Shown: positions 34,755 to 44,910, numbered from the stretch's first letter. The stretch is 64,000 nucleotides of DNA from JALOLG01 sp963722415 (GCA_963722415.1 CAVRNI010000041.1:12405-76404); one strand, 5' to 3'. Program-made: numbers and translations. Notes: a model not told the origin generated them from the letters alone.

Positions 34755-37700
34755 TCACAGCACACTTGGGGTCCTTGCAGCAAGCCCCCACCCCTGAACT
34801 ACATTGAAGGTGGCGGGGGCGGTGCGCACGTCGTCGTGTCGAAATGCGGTCAGATCTGATGACGGCGCGCTGATCGCCGTCGCTTCGATCCGGTTGGTGG
34901 CGCCGAGCTTGCGGAGGATGTTCGAGACGTGGACGCTCGCCGTCTTCCGGCTGACGAACAGCTGCGCGCCGATCTCGCCGTTCGACCGGCCTTCGATCAC
35001 CAGCCGCAGCACCTCGAACTCGCGAATCGTGAGGCCGAACGGCAGCGAATCGGAGGGTTCGGGCGCCGTGACGTGGGATCGATCCTCCAGCCGCAAGCGG
35101 GCCCGGGTGGCGAGATCGAGCACATCGTGGCAGAGAGGTTCGGCTCGAAGTCGCTCGGCTGTCCGCAATGCGACGCCGAGCAACTCTGTCGCGACAGCTC
35201 GCTCCTCGGCCGCGCGACCGCCGCCGACCGTCAGCGCGGCATCGGCCTGGCGATAGCGGGCCTGCGCCGCGAAGTAGGGGGATCCGAGCTCGTCCCACGC
35301 GGCCGCCTGGCGCGACCACGTCTCGGGAGCGCGATCGCCGCGTGCTGCACCAAGCTCGGCGCGGGCCTGCTCGAGCCACACATCCAGCACGACAGGGACA
35401 CGTTGAAAATCGCCGTCGGCCAGTCGACGGACGTGATCGATCCAGCCTTCGACGGAGTCGGCGACGGAACGGTGGTCGACCGAGGTCGGCGGCGGCACGA
35501 GATGCTTGGCGGCGATTGCCGCCAGGCGCGCCGCCCACAATGCTTCGCTGGCAGGGAGCACCTCGAACCACGAGTCGACGAGGTCGCGCGTCACGGGTGG
35601 AACCGCTCCCACTGCGGCGAGCTCGATCAGGCCACCGCCGAGCTGGCCGAGGTCGCCCGCGTAGTAACCGGACGAGCGCAGCTCGAACCCGCGCTGATAC
35701 AGCGGCGCCGCACTGTCGTACTCACCCCGATGGATCTCGATCTGCCCCCAACCGACGAGCGCCGATGCCCATTGGTGCACGCTGTCGCCGCCATTCCGAC
35801 GAACGATGTCCTCGACGATCGTCTGAGCCTCGTCCCACCGACCCAACGGCTCCAGCGCCTCCAATCCGTTGCCCTGCAGCAGCATCCCGTGCAACGCCAG
35901 CAACCCGTAGCGTTCGGCAGTGCTCACGCCATCGATGCCGAGTTGAGCCGCCTCTTCGAATCGGCCCATGAAGACGAGCGTGTTGGAAAGGTTGACCATG
36001 ATCTTGGTGGCGACCTCGCCCGCGTCGGCGTCGGTCGCGAGCGCCAGCGCCGCGTAGATCTCGGCGAGCGCCGTCTCGTCCCCGAACACCGCGCGGTCGT
36101 AGCCGAGCGTCGACCGAGCGTCGGCCTCGACGCCCGGATCGCCGAGTGCTCGGGCGGTGTCCGCCGCCCGTTGGAGCAAGACCGCGGCCTCCTCGTTCTC
36201 GCCCCGCAGGCGGAGCCGGTTGGCGCGGCGGATCTCCATCCGGGCACGCTCGACACTCGGCGGCTCGGGAGGGAGCACCTGCAAAGCACGGTCGATGACT
36301 TCGTCGAGGCCGGGTGCGCTGGCGTTCCACGTGTACTGGGCGAGCTCGAACAGCGTCGCGCCTTGGACGATCGGATCTTCGTTCGCCGCCGCGTCGGCCG
36401 CGATGCGACCGAGCTCGACGGCGCTGTCGAAGTCACACGACAGATCCGCGGCACGTGCGGCGCGACGGAGCAGCTCGAGATGCGAACACGACGCCAGCTC
36501 CGCCGGTCGGTCGACGCGGTGCCAGATGTCGAGGGCGCGCGCGTAGCTCTCGCTCGCCTCCGCCATCGCGCCGATCGCCTCAGCGGCGGATGCCGCCGAC
36601 ATCGATGCCCGCAGCGCCTCCCCGAGCTGGGCGCCGGCGGAGTGCAGGCGGGCGATCTCGCCCAGTCGCCGCGGCTGGTGACGCTCCAAGGCCGCCGCGG
36701 CGCGGGCGAACAGCGCTGTGCGCTCGCCCGGGAGAAGCTCGTCGAGGAACACCTCGCGGACGAGGTCGTGACGGAAACGAAAGCCCTCGGGGTCGTCGAC
36801 GAGGAAGCGTTCGCGGCAGAGCTCGTCGATTCCCGCTTGGTGGTTCGCCGGGGCGAGCTCGGTCGTCGCTCGGAGGACGAGCGGGTCGACCGGTGCGGCA
36901 AGGGTGGACGCCGCCTGGACGCAGCGGATGGCGTCGGCTCCGAGGGCCTGGCTGCGTGCGAGCACCACATAGCGGACGCCCTCGGGGAGCCGGTCGCCGG
37001 CGAGACCGGCGGCCAGGATCTCCTCGACGTAGAACGGGTTGCCACCGGAACGCCGTGACAGATCCCGACCGGTCGGCTCGCTGGGTTGCTCACCGAGGAT
37101 CGCCGTGGCCAGTTCGCTGATGACGCTGTCGGGCAGCGGTGCGAGATCGATCCGCTCGCACCGCACGGTGCGTTCGACCTCGGCCAGGAACTGGAGCAAC
37201 GGGTGCCGTCGGTGCAGCTCGTCGCTGCGATAGGTGCCGATCATCAAGTACGTCGTCGAGCCCCCGTGCCCGGAGCAGCGAGATCAGCAGCGCCCGCGTC
37301 GTCTGATCGGCCCAGTGCAGGTCCTCGATGGCGACGACGACCGGCTGCCGGGCCGAAACGTCGCGCAGCAGCGCCTGGAACAGACCGTCGAGGCGCGCCG
37401 GCCACCGGGACAGTGCTGTGGGCTCCGCGTCGCGGCTGACGTCGACGAGCGGTGTCAACTCCGGATGGATCGCGACTCCGAGCTCGGCCGCGACGGGTAC
37501 GAGCTCGGCGACGATCTCGGAGATCGCGCTCAAGGGCCGGATCTCACCCCCGTGCTCGAGGCATCGCCCGCACACCGCGTGCACCCCACGCGCACGAGCG
37601 TTGTGGAGCAGTTCGTCGAGGAGACGGCTCTTGCCGATCCCGGCCTCGCCCGCCACGAGCAGCAGCGGAACACGATGCGCCGGGTCGCGCGCCAGCAACG

Positions 37701-37788
37701 AGTCGATGGCCAGTCGCCCCGACCTGACCTCCCCGTCACGACCGACGATCCGGTCGCTCGAGAGCCGCCTGTTCATCGCTTCCATCAT
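34755..37788 (-). CDS. LuxR-family LAL regulator (third), one or two frameshifts
   Basis: About 1,000 residues. ATPase: RIVGRDGEVRSGRLAIDSLL, Walker A AGEAGIGKSRLL, Walker B VVVAIEDLHWAD; then a break near 37262 where removing one G of GGGGG joins LLRARG to STTYLMIGTYRSDEL. A long TPR-like half follows, and a C-terminal LuxR HTH (LTIREFEVLRLVIEGRSNGE, LFVSRKTASVHVSNILRKLG). The frame continues to 34755, crossing the RAE-like repeat, but another single-base surplus near 34870 would end it at about 34856 as SARRHQI, a more typical tail. It is divergent from the second OsmC-monooxygenase pair with a 28-bp palindrome between them. Confidence 0.85.
34767..34790 (-). promoter_or_regulatory. RAE-like inverted repeat upstream of the rifampin phosphotransferase gene
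   Basis: On the plus strand GGGG, two bases TC, then CTTGC-A-GCAAG and CCCCC. The core is a perfect palindrome with G4/C5 flanks, and the left arm has one additional base. It resembles the rifamycin-associated element found before rifamycin-inactivation genes in actinobacteria, and it sits 60 bases upstream of the start codon, the expected place. Confidence 0.65.
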
Positions 37789-37836
37789 CGCATTCGAATC
37801 GTCATCGATCGGCCGGATCAGCTCATCGGGACGGCT

Positions 37837-37882
37837 ACCTCAGATCGGACCTGAGGTGCCTCAGATGCACATCTGAGGCACC
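37837..37882. promoter_or_regulatory. 28-bp perfect palindrome and related half-sites between divergent genes
   Basis: GGTGCCTCAGATG, two bases CA, CATCTGAGGCACC (37855-37882) is a perfect inverted repeat. Immediately upstream ACCTCA-N9-TGAGGT (37837-37857) overlaps it and repeats the CCTCAGAT half-site. The region separates the LAL regulator (start 37788) from the OsmC gene direction, so it is a candidate operator; a transcribed hairpin is the alternative. Confidence 0.65.
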
Positions 37883-37948
37883 GAGCACCGAACGATCGGG
37901 CACCAACCCAATGACCGTCGGGGTCGTTCGCCTGCAACATCGCCGGTA

Positions 37949-38170
37949 TGGCCCGCGACCACGACGACTCGGAGTACGGCCCCACCGGCGACCTGCGCAT
38001 CGCCGCCGCGGTCTCCCCCGGCGGGCGGGTGGTGGCCACGGACCTCTCGCCGAGCATGGGGTCGGCGACCGAGGTCCGTGCCACCACCGCCGGGGCCGAC
38101 AACGTCGAGGTCGCCTGTTGCGACGCTCGCCTACGGACGGTTCGACGCCGAACCCCGCGACTGCTCGAAA
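37949..38170 (+). pseudogene. Class I SAM methyltransferase fragment
   Basis: One frame encodes AAAVSPGGRVVATDLSPSM and later TAGADNVEVACCDA, which match the motif II and following helix-strand of class I methyltransferases (the acidic Asp after a beta strand, then the xxAGxDNVE run). The glycine-rich motif I before it and everything after about 60 residues are missing. The frame then reads into the OsmC leader. I take it as a gene remnant left by deletion between the palindrome and the OsmC gene; it might also have supplied the promoter segment now used by OsmC. Confidence 0.45.
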
Positions 38171-38197
38171 CCCAGACACCCACCAAGGAGAAGAACC

Positions 38198-38758
38198 ATG
38201 ACCATCACCCACAAGCCCGTCGACAACGGCGTCAACACCGAAGCCCTGATCGGCGCCCGCAACGCCCTCACCGAGCAGCCCGCCGCGGCTGACTTCACCT
38301 GGCGGGCAACATGCTCGTGGGTGCACGGAACCCACAGCACGTCGACCGTCGAGGGATTCGCCGGCCTCGGCCAGGAGATGAACCATCGCACCAAGTACCG
38401 GTTCGAGGTCGACCACCCGGAGTGCTTTGCATCACAGGATCTCGGCGCCACTCCGGTCGAGTACGTCCTCGTCGGACTGGCCGGCTGCCTGACGGCCGGC
38501 GTGGCGGCCGTCGCCCAGCATCGCAACGTTCAGCTGCGATCGGTCACGGCGACGATCGAGGGGCACATGAACGTGCTGGGCATCCTCGGCGCCGACCCCG
38601 AAGTGCGCAACGGATTCGACGGCGTTCGCGTCCGCTTCGACATCGACGCCGACGCGTCGCGTGCCGACATCGAGGCGATTGTGGCGCAGTCGCAGAAGCG
38701 GTCGGCGGTATTCGACATCGTCACCAATCCGACCGACGTCGTCGTCGAAGTCGCCTGA
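38198..38758 (+). CDS. OsmC/Ohr family protein, copy 2
   Basis: 186 residues from ATG 38198 with AAGGAG upstream. It aligns end to end with the copy at 8658: NGVNTEALIGARNALTEQP, RATCSWVHGTH, EYVLVGLAGCLTAGVAAVA, NVLGILGADPEVRNGFDGVR and the identical-pattern end SQKRSAVFDIVTNPTDVVV. Both cysteines are kept; an additional Cys occurs in HPECFAS. As in the first copy, a flavin monooxygenase follows directly (33 bases). Role as for copy 1: thiol-based peroxidase or related chemistry linked to a monooxygenase. Confidence 0.9.
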   Translation: MTITHKPVDNGVNTEALIGARNALTEQPAAADFTWRATCSWVHGTHSTSTVEGFAGLGQEMNHRTKYRFEVDHPECFASQDLGATPVEYVLVGLAGCLTAGVAAVAQHRNVQLRSVTATIEGHMNVLGILGADPEVRNGFDGVRVRFDIDADASRADIEAIVAQSQKRSAVFDIVTNPTDVVVEVA

Positions 38759-38790
38759 CCGGCGACGCCATCGATCCTGCCGGTCCGGAC

Positions 38791-40074
38791 GTGCGCACCA
38801 CCGCTGTCGTGATCGGCGCGGGCCACAGCGGGCTCGCCATCAGTCGTCGCCTCACCGAGCGCTCGATCGACCACGTCGTGATCGAGCGTGGTGAGGTGGC
38901 GAACTCCTGGCGCACCGAGCGGTGGGACTCGCTGCGACTGCTCACGCCCAACTGGCTCACGAACCTTCCCGGCCTGCCGTACGGAGGCGATCAGCCGGAC
39001 GGCTATATGACGGCCGCCGATCTGGCGACCCACATCGGCGGCTATGCGGCGACGATCGATGCTCCGGTGCACACCCGGACCAACGTCATTCGGGTGCGCG
39101 CCGGATCGTGCGGCTATGACGTCGTGACCGATCGTGGACGCTGGCAGTGCGCGGCGTTGGTGATCGCCAGCGGACCCTGCAACTCGGCGCGGCTGCCGGC
39201 AGCGGCGGCGTCCGTACCGCCGACGATCGCCGTTCGCACCGCGATGGAGTACCGGTCACCGGCCGCCTTGGACAAAGGCGGCGTGCTCGTGGTGGGCGCC
39301 TCGGCCACGGGCGTCCAGTTGGCAGAGGAGATCCACCACTCGGGTCGGCCCGTGACGCTCGCTGTCGGTGAGCACGTCCGTATGCCACGCACGTACCGGG
39401 GGCGCGACATCTTCTGGTGGACCGACGCCACAGCCACCCTCGACGAGCGGTACGACGAGCTCGACGACCTCGTCCGGGCACGACGTCTGCCCTCACCCCA
39501 GTTGGTCGGCTCGGCGGATCGTCGATCGATCGACATCAACTACCTCGCCCGCGAGGGCATCACGATCGTCGGCCGTCTGGGACGCATCACCAACGGCGTG
39601 GCGCAGTTCTCCGGGTCCCTGACGAACACGTGCGCACTCGCCGACCTCAAGATGAACCGCCTGCTCGACCGGCTCGATACGTGGGCGCAGCGCACCGACG
39701 CCGACGTCGACCCGCCCGAACGGTTCCGGCCCACCCAGGTGTTACGACCCCCGCTCGAGGTGGACCTGCGGCGAGCCGGCATCTCGACCGTGCTGTTCGC
39801 AACCGGATTCCAGCCGGACTACCCGTGGCTCGACCTTCCCGTGCTCGACCGGCGCGGCCGCATCGTCCACGACGGCGGCGTGATCACCGGAGCTCCGGGC
39901 TGTTACGTCGTGGGCCTCAACATCCTTCGTCGCCGACGCTCCAGCTACATCAGCGGCGCCGAGCGCGACAGCGCCGACATCGCCGGCGCGCTGCACCACC
40001 ATCTCGACATCGCCGCCCGCACCGTTGCCCGGCCGAACCGCTCCGGTCGATCACAGACCGTTCTGGGTGGCTGA
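38791..40074 (+). CDS. Flavin-containing monooxygenase, copy 2
   Basis: 427 residues from GTG 38791. FAD motif VVIGAGHSGLAISRRL, second nucleotide motif VLVVGASATGVQLAEEI, and the same internal landmarks as copy 1: WDSLRLLTPNWLTNLPGLPY, RTYRGRDIFWW, DLKMNRLLDRLD and LFATGFQPDYPWLDLPVLDR. The C-terminus carries an additional basic tail of about 15 residues. Copy number two with conserved gene order implies an ancient duplication of the OsmC-FMO pair. Here no P450 or SnoaL gene precedes it. Confidence 0.88.
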   Translation: MRTTAVVIGAGHSGLAISRRLTERSIDHVVIERGEVANSWRTERWDSLRLLTPNWLTNLPGLPYGGDQPDGYMTAADLATHIGGYAATIDAPVHTRTNVIRVRAGSCGYDVVTDRGRWQCAALVIASGPCNSARLPAAAASVPPTIAVRTAMEYRSPAALDKGGVLVVGASATGVQLAEEIHHSGRPVTLAVGEHVRMPRTYRGRDIFWWTDATATLDERYDELDDLVRARRLPSPQLVGSADRRSIDINYLAREGITIVGRLGRITNGVAQFSGSLTNTCALADLKMNRLLDRLDTWAQRTDADVDPPERFRPTQVLRPPLEVDLRRAGISTVLFATGFQPDYPWLDLPVLDRRGRIVHDGGVITGAPGCYVVGLNILRRRRSSYISGAERDSADIAGALHHHLDIAARTVARPNRSGRSQTVLGG

Positions 40075-40142
40075 ACGTTGCGGCACCCGCAAGGAATGCC
40101 CATCCAGAACGCTTGCGGCTCGCAGGGAACGATACTGATGGG

Positions 40143-42740
40143 GTGGTACGGACGGCCGGGACGTTCCCGTCGGGACTGGTGACCTTCGTGTTCACGGACA
40201 TCGAGGCGTCGACGCAGTTGCTCAGGCGGATCGGTGACCGGTATCCCCCGCTGCTGCAGCGTCATCAGGAGATCCTCCGCGCGGCGTGGACGGCGTGGGA
40301 TGGGTGCGAGGTGAAGACCGACGGAGACTCGTTCTTCGTCGCGTTCTCGGTTGCGACGGCCGCCATCGAAGCGTGCGCGCAGGCGCAGCGTGATCTCACC
40401 TTCGAATCGTGGCCGACCGACGCGGTGATCCGTGTGCGGATGGGGGTGCACACGGGCCTCGCCTCGCCGCACGGGGATGACTACATCGCGCTCGCCGTGC
40501 ACCAGGCGGCGCGAGTGGTGGACGCCGGGCACGGCGGCCAGATCGTGGTCTCCGCCGAGACGGCCGAACAGGTGAGCGATGCGAGCCGTCAGACGCTCGC
40601 GACGCTCGGTCGCTATCGGGTCCGTGACTTCGACGACCCCGTCGAGTTGTTCCAAGTCGCCGCGCCGGACCTCCCGGCTGAGTTCCCGCCGCTCCGGGTC
40701 CTCCCAGCCGACCGACACAACCTCGTCGGGGCGCCGACCACGATCGTCGGGCGCGACGATGATCTCCGCGCGCTGACCGACCTCGTCGCAGCATCCCGGC
40801 TCGTGAGCGTCGTTGGACCGGGCGGTCTCGGCAAGACGCGTCTGGTCACCGAGCACGGGATCCGTTGCGCCAGCGACTGGGACCACGGCGTCTGGTTCGT
40901 CGACCTCGCACCGCTCAGCGACCCTGCGCTCGTCGCCCGGACCGTCGCCGACGCGGTGGCCGCTCCGAAGCAGGCCGAGCGGGACGCACTGGCGACGGTG
41001 CTGGAGTATCTCCGGGATCGCCGCGCCTTGGTGATCATGGACAACTGCGAGCACCTCACTGTCGGAGTCGCCCGACTCGTCGACGAGCTGTTGCGCGCCT
41101 GTCCTGGCGTGCAGGTCGTGGCAACCAGCCGTGAACCGCTCGGCCTCCGAAGTGAGCGGATCTGGCGGCTGTCGCCGCTCGCCTCGGACGATGCCGCCGT
41201 GCAGCTGTTCTGCGACCGAGCGGGCCTCACGCACGCGCCCGACGACGCGCTGCGATCGACAGTGGTCGAGCTCTGCCGGCTCCTCGACCGCCTCCCACTC
41301 GCGATCGAGCTGGCGGCGGCCCGCTGCGACGTCCTCGCCCCCGCGGAGATCCTCGCTCGGTTGGGCCCACAGCCGACGCTCCTTCGAAGCGGCGATCCCA
41401 CCATCAGCGCCCGCCAGCGCAGCCTCGACGACACGATCTCGTGGAGCTACGAGCTCCTCAGCACGGGCGAACAACTCGCCTTCCGCCGAGTCGGCGTGTT
41501 CGCCGCCGATTTCGGTCTCGAAGCATCAACCGCCGCCGTCGCCGACGACGACATCGACCCCTACGACGTCCCCGAGCTCGTGTGGTCGCTCGTGTCGAAG
41601 TCATTGGTGGCGAGCGAGCCGGCGGCGGGATCGACTCGCTACCGGATGCTCAACACCGTCCGTGCAGTCGCCCAGCGACGTCTGGCCCGATCAGGCGAAC
41701 TTGCCTCGGTCGCGGTCCGACTCGGGCGGTTCTATGTCGGACTCGTACGGACCACAGCTGGAAAAGGCCGACGCCCAACTCCTCACCGAACGAGCTCGAG
41801 AGATCGACAACATCCGCGCCCTCATCCCGACGGTCGCCCCGCACGACGAGGAGTTGGCGCAGCACCTCGCGTGCACGGTCGTTGTCAGCCACCGTCGTGC
41901 CTCACACCGTACGGGCGGCGACGAAGGACTTCGGCTGCTCGATCAGCTGACCGCCCGCACGCCTACCAGGGTGGCCCTGCTCGTCGAAGTCATCGTGCTG
42001 ACCGTTGACCAAGGCCTCATCGATGTCGCCGCCGATCTGCTGGACGAAGCCGAGCTCCTTGCCGCGGAGGTCGGCAGTCCAACACTGGGTCGACGGTCGG
42101 ATCGACCAGTTCGCGGCGTCATCGCGGCTCTTCGAGGCGACTTGGAGGGCGCTCGTTCCATCGCCCGCGCCGCCCTCGCTCGCACATCGAGCCCGGCCGC
42201 CCGGTCCCACCTGCTCAACGTGCTGTGCATCGCGGCCTGCGAGGGGAGCGGGTACGACGAAGCACGCGAGGCGGCACTGGGATCACTCGAGATCGCCACG
42301 CGGACTCGGCAACATCGAGAGCCTGCGCCGTGGACCTCGGGAACCTCGCCGAGATCGAGCTGCTCGCCGGAAACCCGCAGGCCGCCGCTCGACGCCAGTC
42401 GGAGTGCCTCACCATCGCGCTCGAGCTCGGCTCACTCCGCGAGGTCATCTCGTCCTGGGTCATCGCCGCCCGACTCGCCGCCATGAGCGGTGACTGGGAG
42501 ACCGCGACACGCCTGCAGAGCGCCTCCGATACCACCATGGAGCGGATCGGGCTGTCGTTGTATCCGATGGACCGCGCGCTGTGCGACGAGCTCCTCGCCG
42601 AGGCGCCAACGCACACCGGGTCATCACAGTTCGAGACCCAGCGCGAGATCGGCCGGACGCTCGCCGTCACCGACGCCACCGACGAAGCTCAGCGCGTCCT
42701 CACGACCGTCGCCGGCGCAGGCCCACTCTCCGAGGCCTGA
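40143..42740 (+). CDS. Adenylate/guanylate cyclase domain fused to a STAND ATPase regulator, three frameshifts
   Basis: About 865 residues after repair. N-terminal class III cyclase-like domain: VTFVFTDIEASTQLLRRIGD, TDGDSFFVAFS, VRMGVHTGLA and HQAARVVDAGHGGQIVVSAE. It keeps the first metal Asp (FTDIE) and the D-G-D segment. An NB-ARC-like ATPase follows with Walker A VVGPGGLGKTRLV (about residue 224), Walker B ALVIMDNCEHL and a TSREPLG sensor. The C-terminal half is helical repeats. Three surplus bases (about 41735, 42303, 42330) together restore one frame: FYVDSYGPQLEKAD, ATRLGNIESLR, VDLGNLAEIELLAG. No HTH is seen. GATACT lies six bases before GTG 40143. The 3' end overlaps the convergent MFS gene by 52 bases. 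Confidence 0.8.
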
Positions 42741-43975
42741 TCACCGCGTCGGCGCTGGCGCCGATCAGCGCGGAACAACACGGCCATCATCACGGCCAAC
42801 ACGATCGCCATCGCAGTGAGCGCTCCCGGGAAACCGACGTCGGAGTCACCGAACGCACCGATGACCAACGGTCCCACCGCTCCCCCGATCCCGACCGCCG
42901 AGAACCACAACCCGTACGCGAGACCGGCATTCGCCGCCGTGACCTGCTCGGCCTCCATGAGCACGAGGATCACCAGCGAGCTCAGCGTCGACCGGAGCCC
43001 GAGGACGAGCGCCGCCGCCACGTCGGTGCCCGGCGGCCCGACCGCCATGAGGACCATCGCCACGCCGAGCGCGACCATCACGCCGTACAACAGCTTCGAG
43101 CGTCGCTCGGGACTGGCGAGACCGGGGATGACGAGCCGGGCGAAGATCCCGACGGCCAGCGACCCGGCGGCCCAATTCGACGCCGCGCCGGCGGAGATCC
43201 CGCTGTGCTCCTCGAGGATGTTCGGCAGCCACGCCGCCAGCCCCTGGGTGATGAAGAACGTGCCGATCCCGAGCAACATGGCGAGGCGCACACCGGGGCT
43301 CGCGAACAACGCCCGGGCCGCTGCGGTGCCTCGGAGCGGCACGGTCTCGAGTACATCGGTACCGACCGGCTCGCTCGGTGCCCGGCCGCTCACCAGCATC
43401 CAGACCAACGCGGCGACAAGGTTGAGCGCGGCCTCGAACACGAGCACCGACCGCCAGTCGCCGAACACCGGCAGCAGCACAGAGTTCGTCAGGAGGAGTG
43501 CGAACACACCCCCGAGTGCCGGCGCCGTCGTGTAGAGACCGACGGCGAGCGGGCGTTCGCGTGGGCTCGTGAACCACACGGCGACCAGCTTCGGCGCCGA
43601 CAACGAGACGAGCGGCCCTCCGATCCCGATGATCCCGATCGCCAGCCACAGTGTCGCGACGTCCCGCGCCGCCGACTGCACCGCCGCCGACGTCGCGACC
43701 AGCAACGACCCGGCGGCCAGCGACCGGCGCAGCCCGATCCGGTCGATGATCCGGCCCGCGGGCGGGGCGGTGACGATGTACAGCAGCGCCCACGCGCCGA
43801 GCGCGAACCCGAGCGTGCTCCGGCTGACGTCGAGCTCCGTTCGCACCTGCGTCACCATCGGCGGGATCGCCAGCAGGACGATCCCGAACGCGACGTAGAC
43901 GCCGCACATCGCGCCGAACATCGCCCAGCGGTACGGGGGTCGCTCCGGGTCGGCGCCCGCCAGGCAGCCGCTCAC
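42689..43975 (-). CDS. MFS transporter (NimT/CynX-like)
   Basis: 428 residues, twelve predicted helices. The N-half opens RWAMFGAMCGVYVAFGIVLL, with the loop-2/3 motif-A-like segment GRIIDRIGLRRSLAAGSLLV, and the C-half has ASPERRSKLLYGVMVALGVA. The shape fits the cyanate/nitroimidazole type of major facilitator, which includes carboxylate and small-molecule exporters; the substrate is unknown. GTG 43975 lies 10 bases after the FadR-type regulator stop on the same strand, so regulator and transporter are co-transcribed, facing away from the biotin-enzyme operon. Confidence 0.88.
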   Translation of the reverse strand: MSGCLAGADPERPPYRWAMFGAMCGVYVAFGIVLLAIPPMVTQVRTELDVSRSTLGFALGAWALLYIVTAPPAGRIIDRIGLRRSLAAGSLLVATSAAVQSAARDVATLWLAIGIIGIGGPLVSLSAPKLVAVWFTSPRERPLAVGLYTTAPALGGVFALLLTNSVLLPVFGDWRSVLVFEAALNLVAALVWMLVSGRAPSEPVGTDVLETVPLRGTAAARALFASPGVRLAMLLGIGTFFITQGLAAWLPNILEEHSGISAGAASNWAAGSLAVGIFARLVIPGLASPERRSKLLYGVMVALGVAMVLMAVGPPGTDVAAALVLGLRSTLSSLVILVLMEAEQVTAANAGLAYGLWFSAVGIGGAVGPLVIGAFGDSDVGFPGALTAMAIVLAVMMAVLFRADRRQRRRGDQASESGPAPATVVRTR

Positions 43976-43985
43976 CCCACAACCC

Positions 43986-44807
43986 TCACTGGCGGGATCG
44001 AGCAGCGTTCGATTCGTGTGTCGACCGAAGCGCGAGATGCGAAACGGGCGACGTCGTCGTGGGGGTCATGGCCGGGCCCCGGTCATCTCCCGCCGCGCGA
44101 ACAGGCGCCGCGTCATCGGGCTGCGCCGGGGGTGCGTTGCGGAGGTGCTCGATCCAGCGCCGGCGCTCGTCGACCTGCACGGTGGCGATCGACTTCGCCA
44201 TGTCGCTGTCGCGCCGCTCGAGCGCGTCGAGCAGCATTCGCTGGTGTGCGAGCGCGACGTCGCGCATCGCGGGATCGGAGCTGAGCCACGCCCGGCGGGC
44301 GTTCTCGCCGCGGAGCTGGAGGGCGCGAAGGATCGAGCTGAGCGTCTCGTTGCCCGTCGCATCGCCGACCAACGCCTGGAACCGGCGATGGAGTCCTGCG
44401 ATCTCGTCGGGGTCAGTGGCCACCTCGAGCTGATCGATCACGGCGTGCATCTCGGCCACCTGCTCCCGAGTCACGCGTTGTGCGGCGAGGGCGGCTGCCG
44501 GCGGAAGCAGGAGCCGGCGTACCTCGAGCACCTCCTCGAGATCCTGCGGCTGGAGCAGTTCGACCGCGAACGCCAGGCCCGACAGCAACTCGCTGGGAGC
44601 GAGGCTCGTCACGTACGTGCCGTCACCCCGGCGGACGTCGAGCACCTTGATCTGGGACAGGGCCCGCACCGCCTCGCGCAGCGACCCGCGCGACACGCCG
44701 AGTTGGTCAGCCAACTCGTGCTCGGGCGGCAGCCGATCCCCGGGACTCAGCTCGCCCGAGCTGATCATCGCCCGAATGCTGTCGATCACGCCCGACGTGA
44801 CGCCCAC
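43986..44807 (-). CDS. GntR-family regulator with FCD domain (FadR-like)
   Basis: 273 residues from GTG 44807, with a perfect GGAGG seven bases upstream; the open frame continues further but reads as antisense there. The winged helix is VIDSIRAMISSGELSPGDRL, then PPEHELADQLGVSRGSLREA, then VLDVRRGDGTYVTSLA. An all-helical FCD ligand-binding domain follows, with EVLEVRRLLLPPAAALAAQR and ALVGDATGNETLSSILRAL. FadR-like proteins bind acyl-CoA or organic acids. It is divergent from the BCCP-carboxylase operon and is the natural candidate for controlling both directions. Confidence 0.9.
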   Translation of the reverse strand: MGVTSGVIDSIRAMISSGELSPGDRLPPEHELADQLGVSRGSLREAVRALSQIKVLDVRRGDGTYVTSLAPSELLSGLAFAVELLQPQDLEEVLEVRRLLLPPAAALAAQRVTREQVAEMHAVIDQLEVATDPDEIAGLHRRFQALVGDATGNETLSSILRALQLRGENARRAWLSSDPAMRDVALAHQRMLLDALERRDSDMAKSIATVQVDERRRWIEHLRNAPPAQPDDAAPVRAAGDDRGPAMTPTTTSPVSHLALRSTHESNAARSRQ

Positions 44808-44898
44808 TCCAAACCTCCAATGTTCCAGCCGCCGCCGTCCCGATTCCGGACGTACCAGTCGTCCGCTCGGAACCGAGCGTAACCCACGCTTCGTCGTA

Positions 44899-44910
44899 CG
44901 CCGTACGGCG
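44899..44910. promoter_or_regulatory. 12-bp palindrome in the FadR-type / BCCP intergenic region
   Basis: CGCCGTACGGCG is a perfect palindrome between the divergent regulator (start 44807) and the BCCP gene (start 45015). It could be the regulator's operator, though it does not follow the usual TNGTNNNACNA FadR pattern. Confidence 0.3.

Noticed and set aside
32547..37058. Two plus-strand open frames of 609 and 709 codons
   Set aside because: Mirror images of the rph-like and LAL genes on the minus strand; no recognisable motif.
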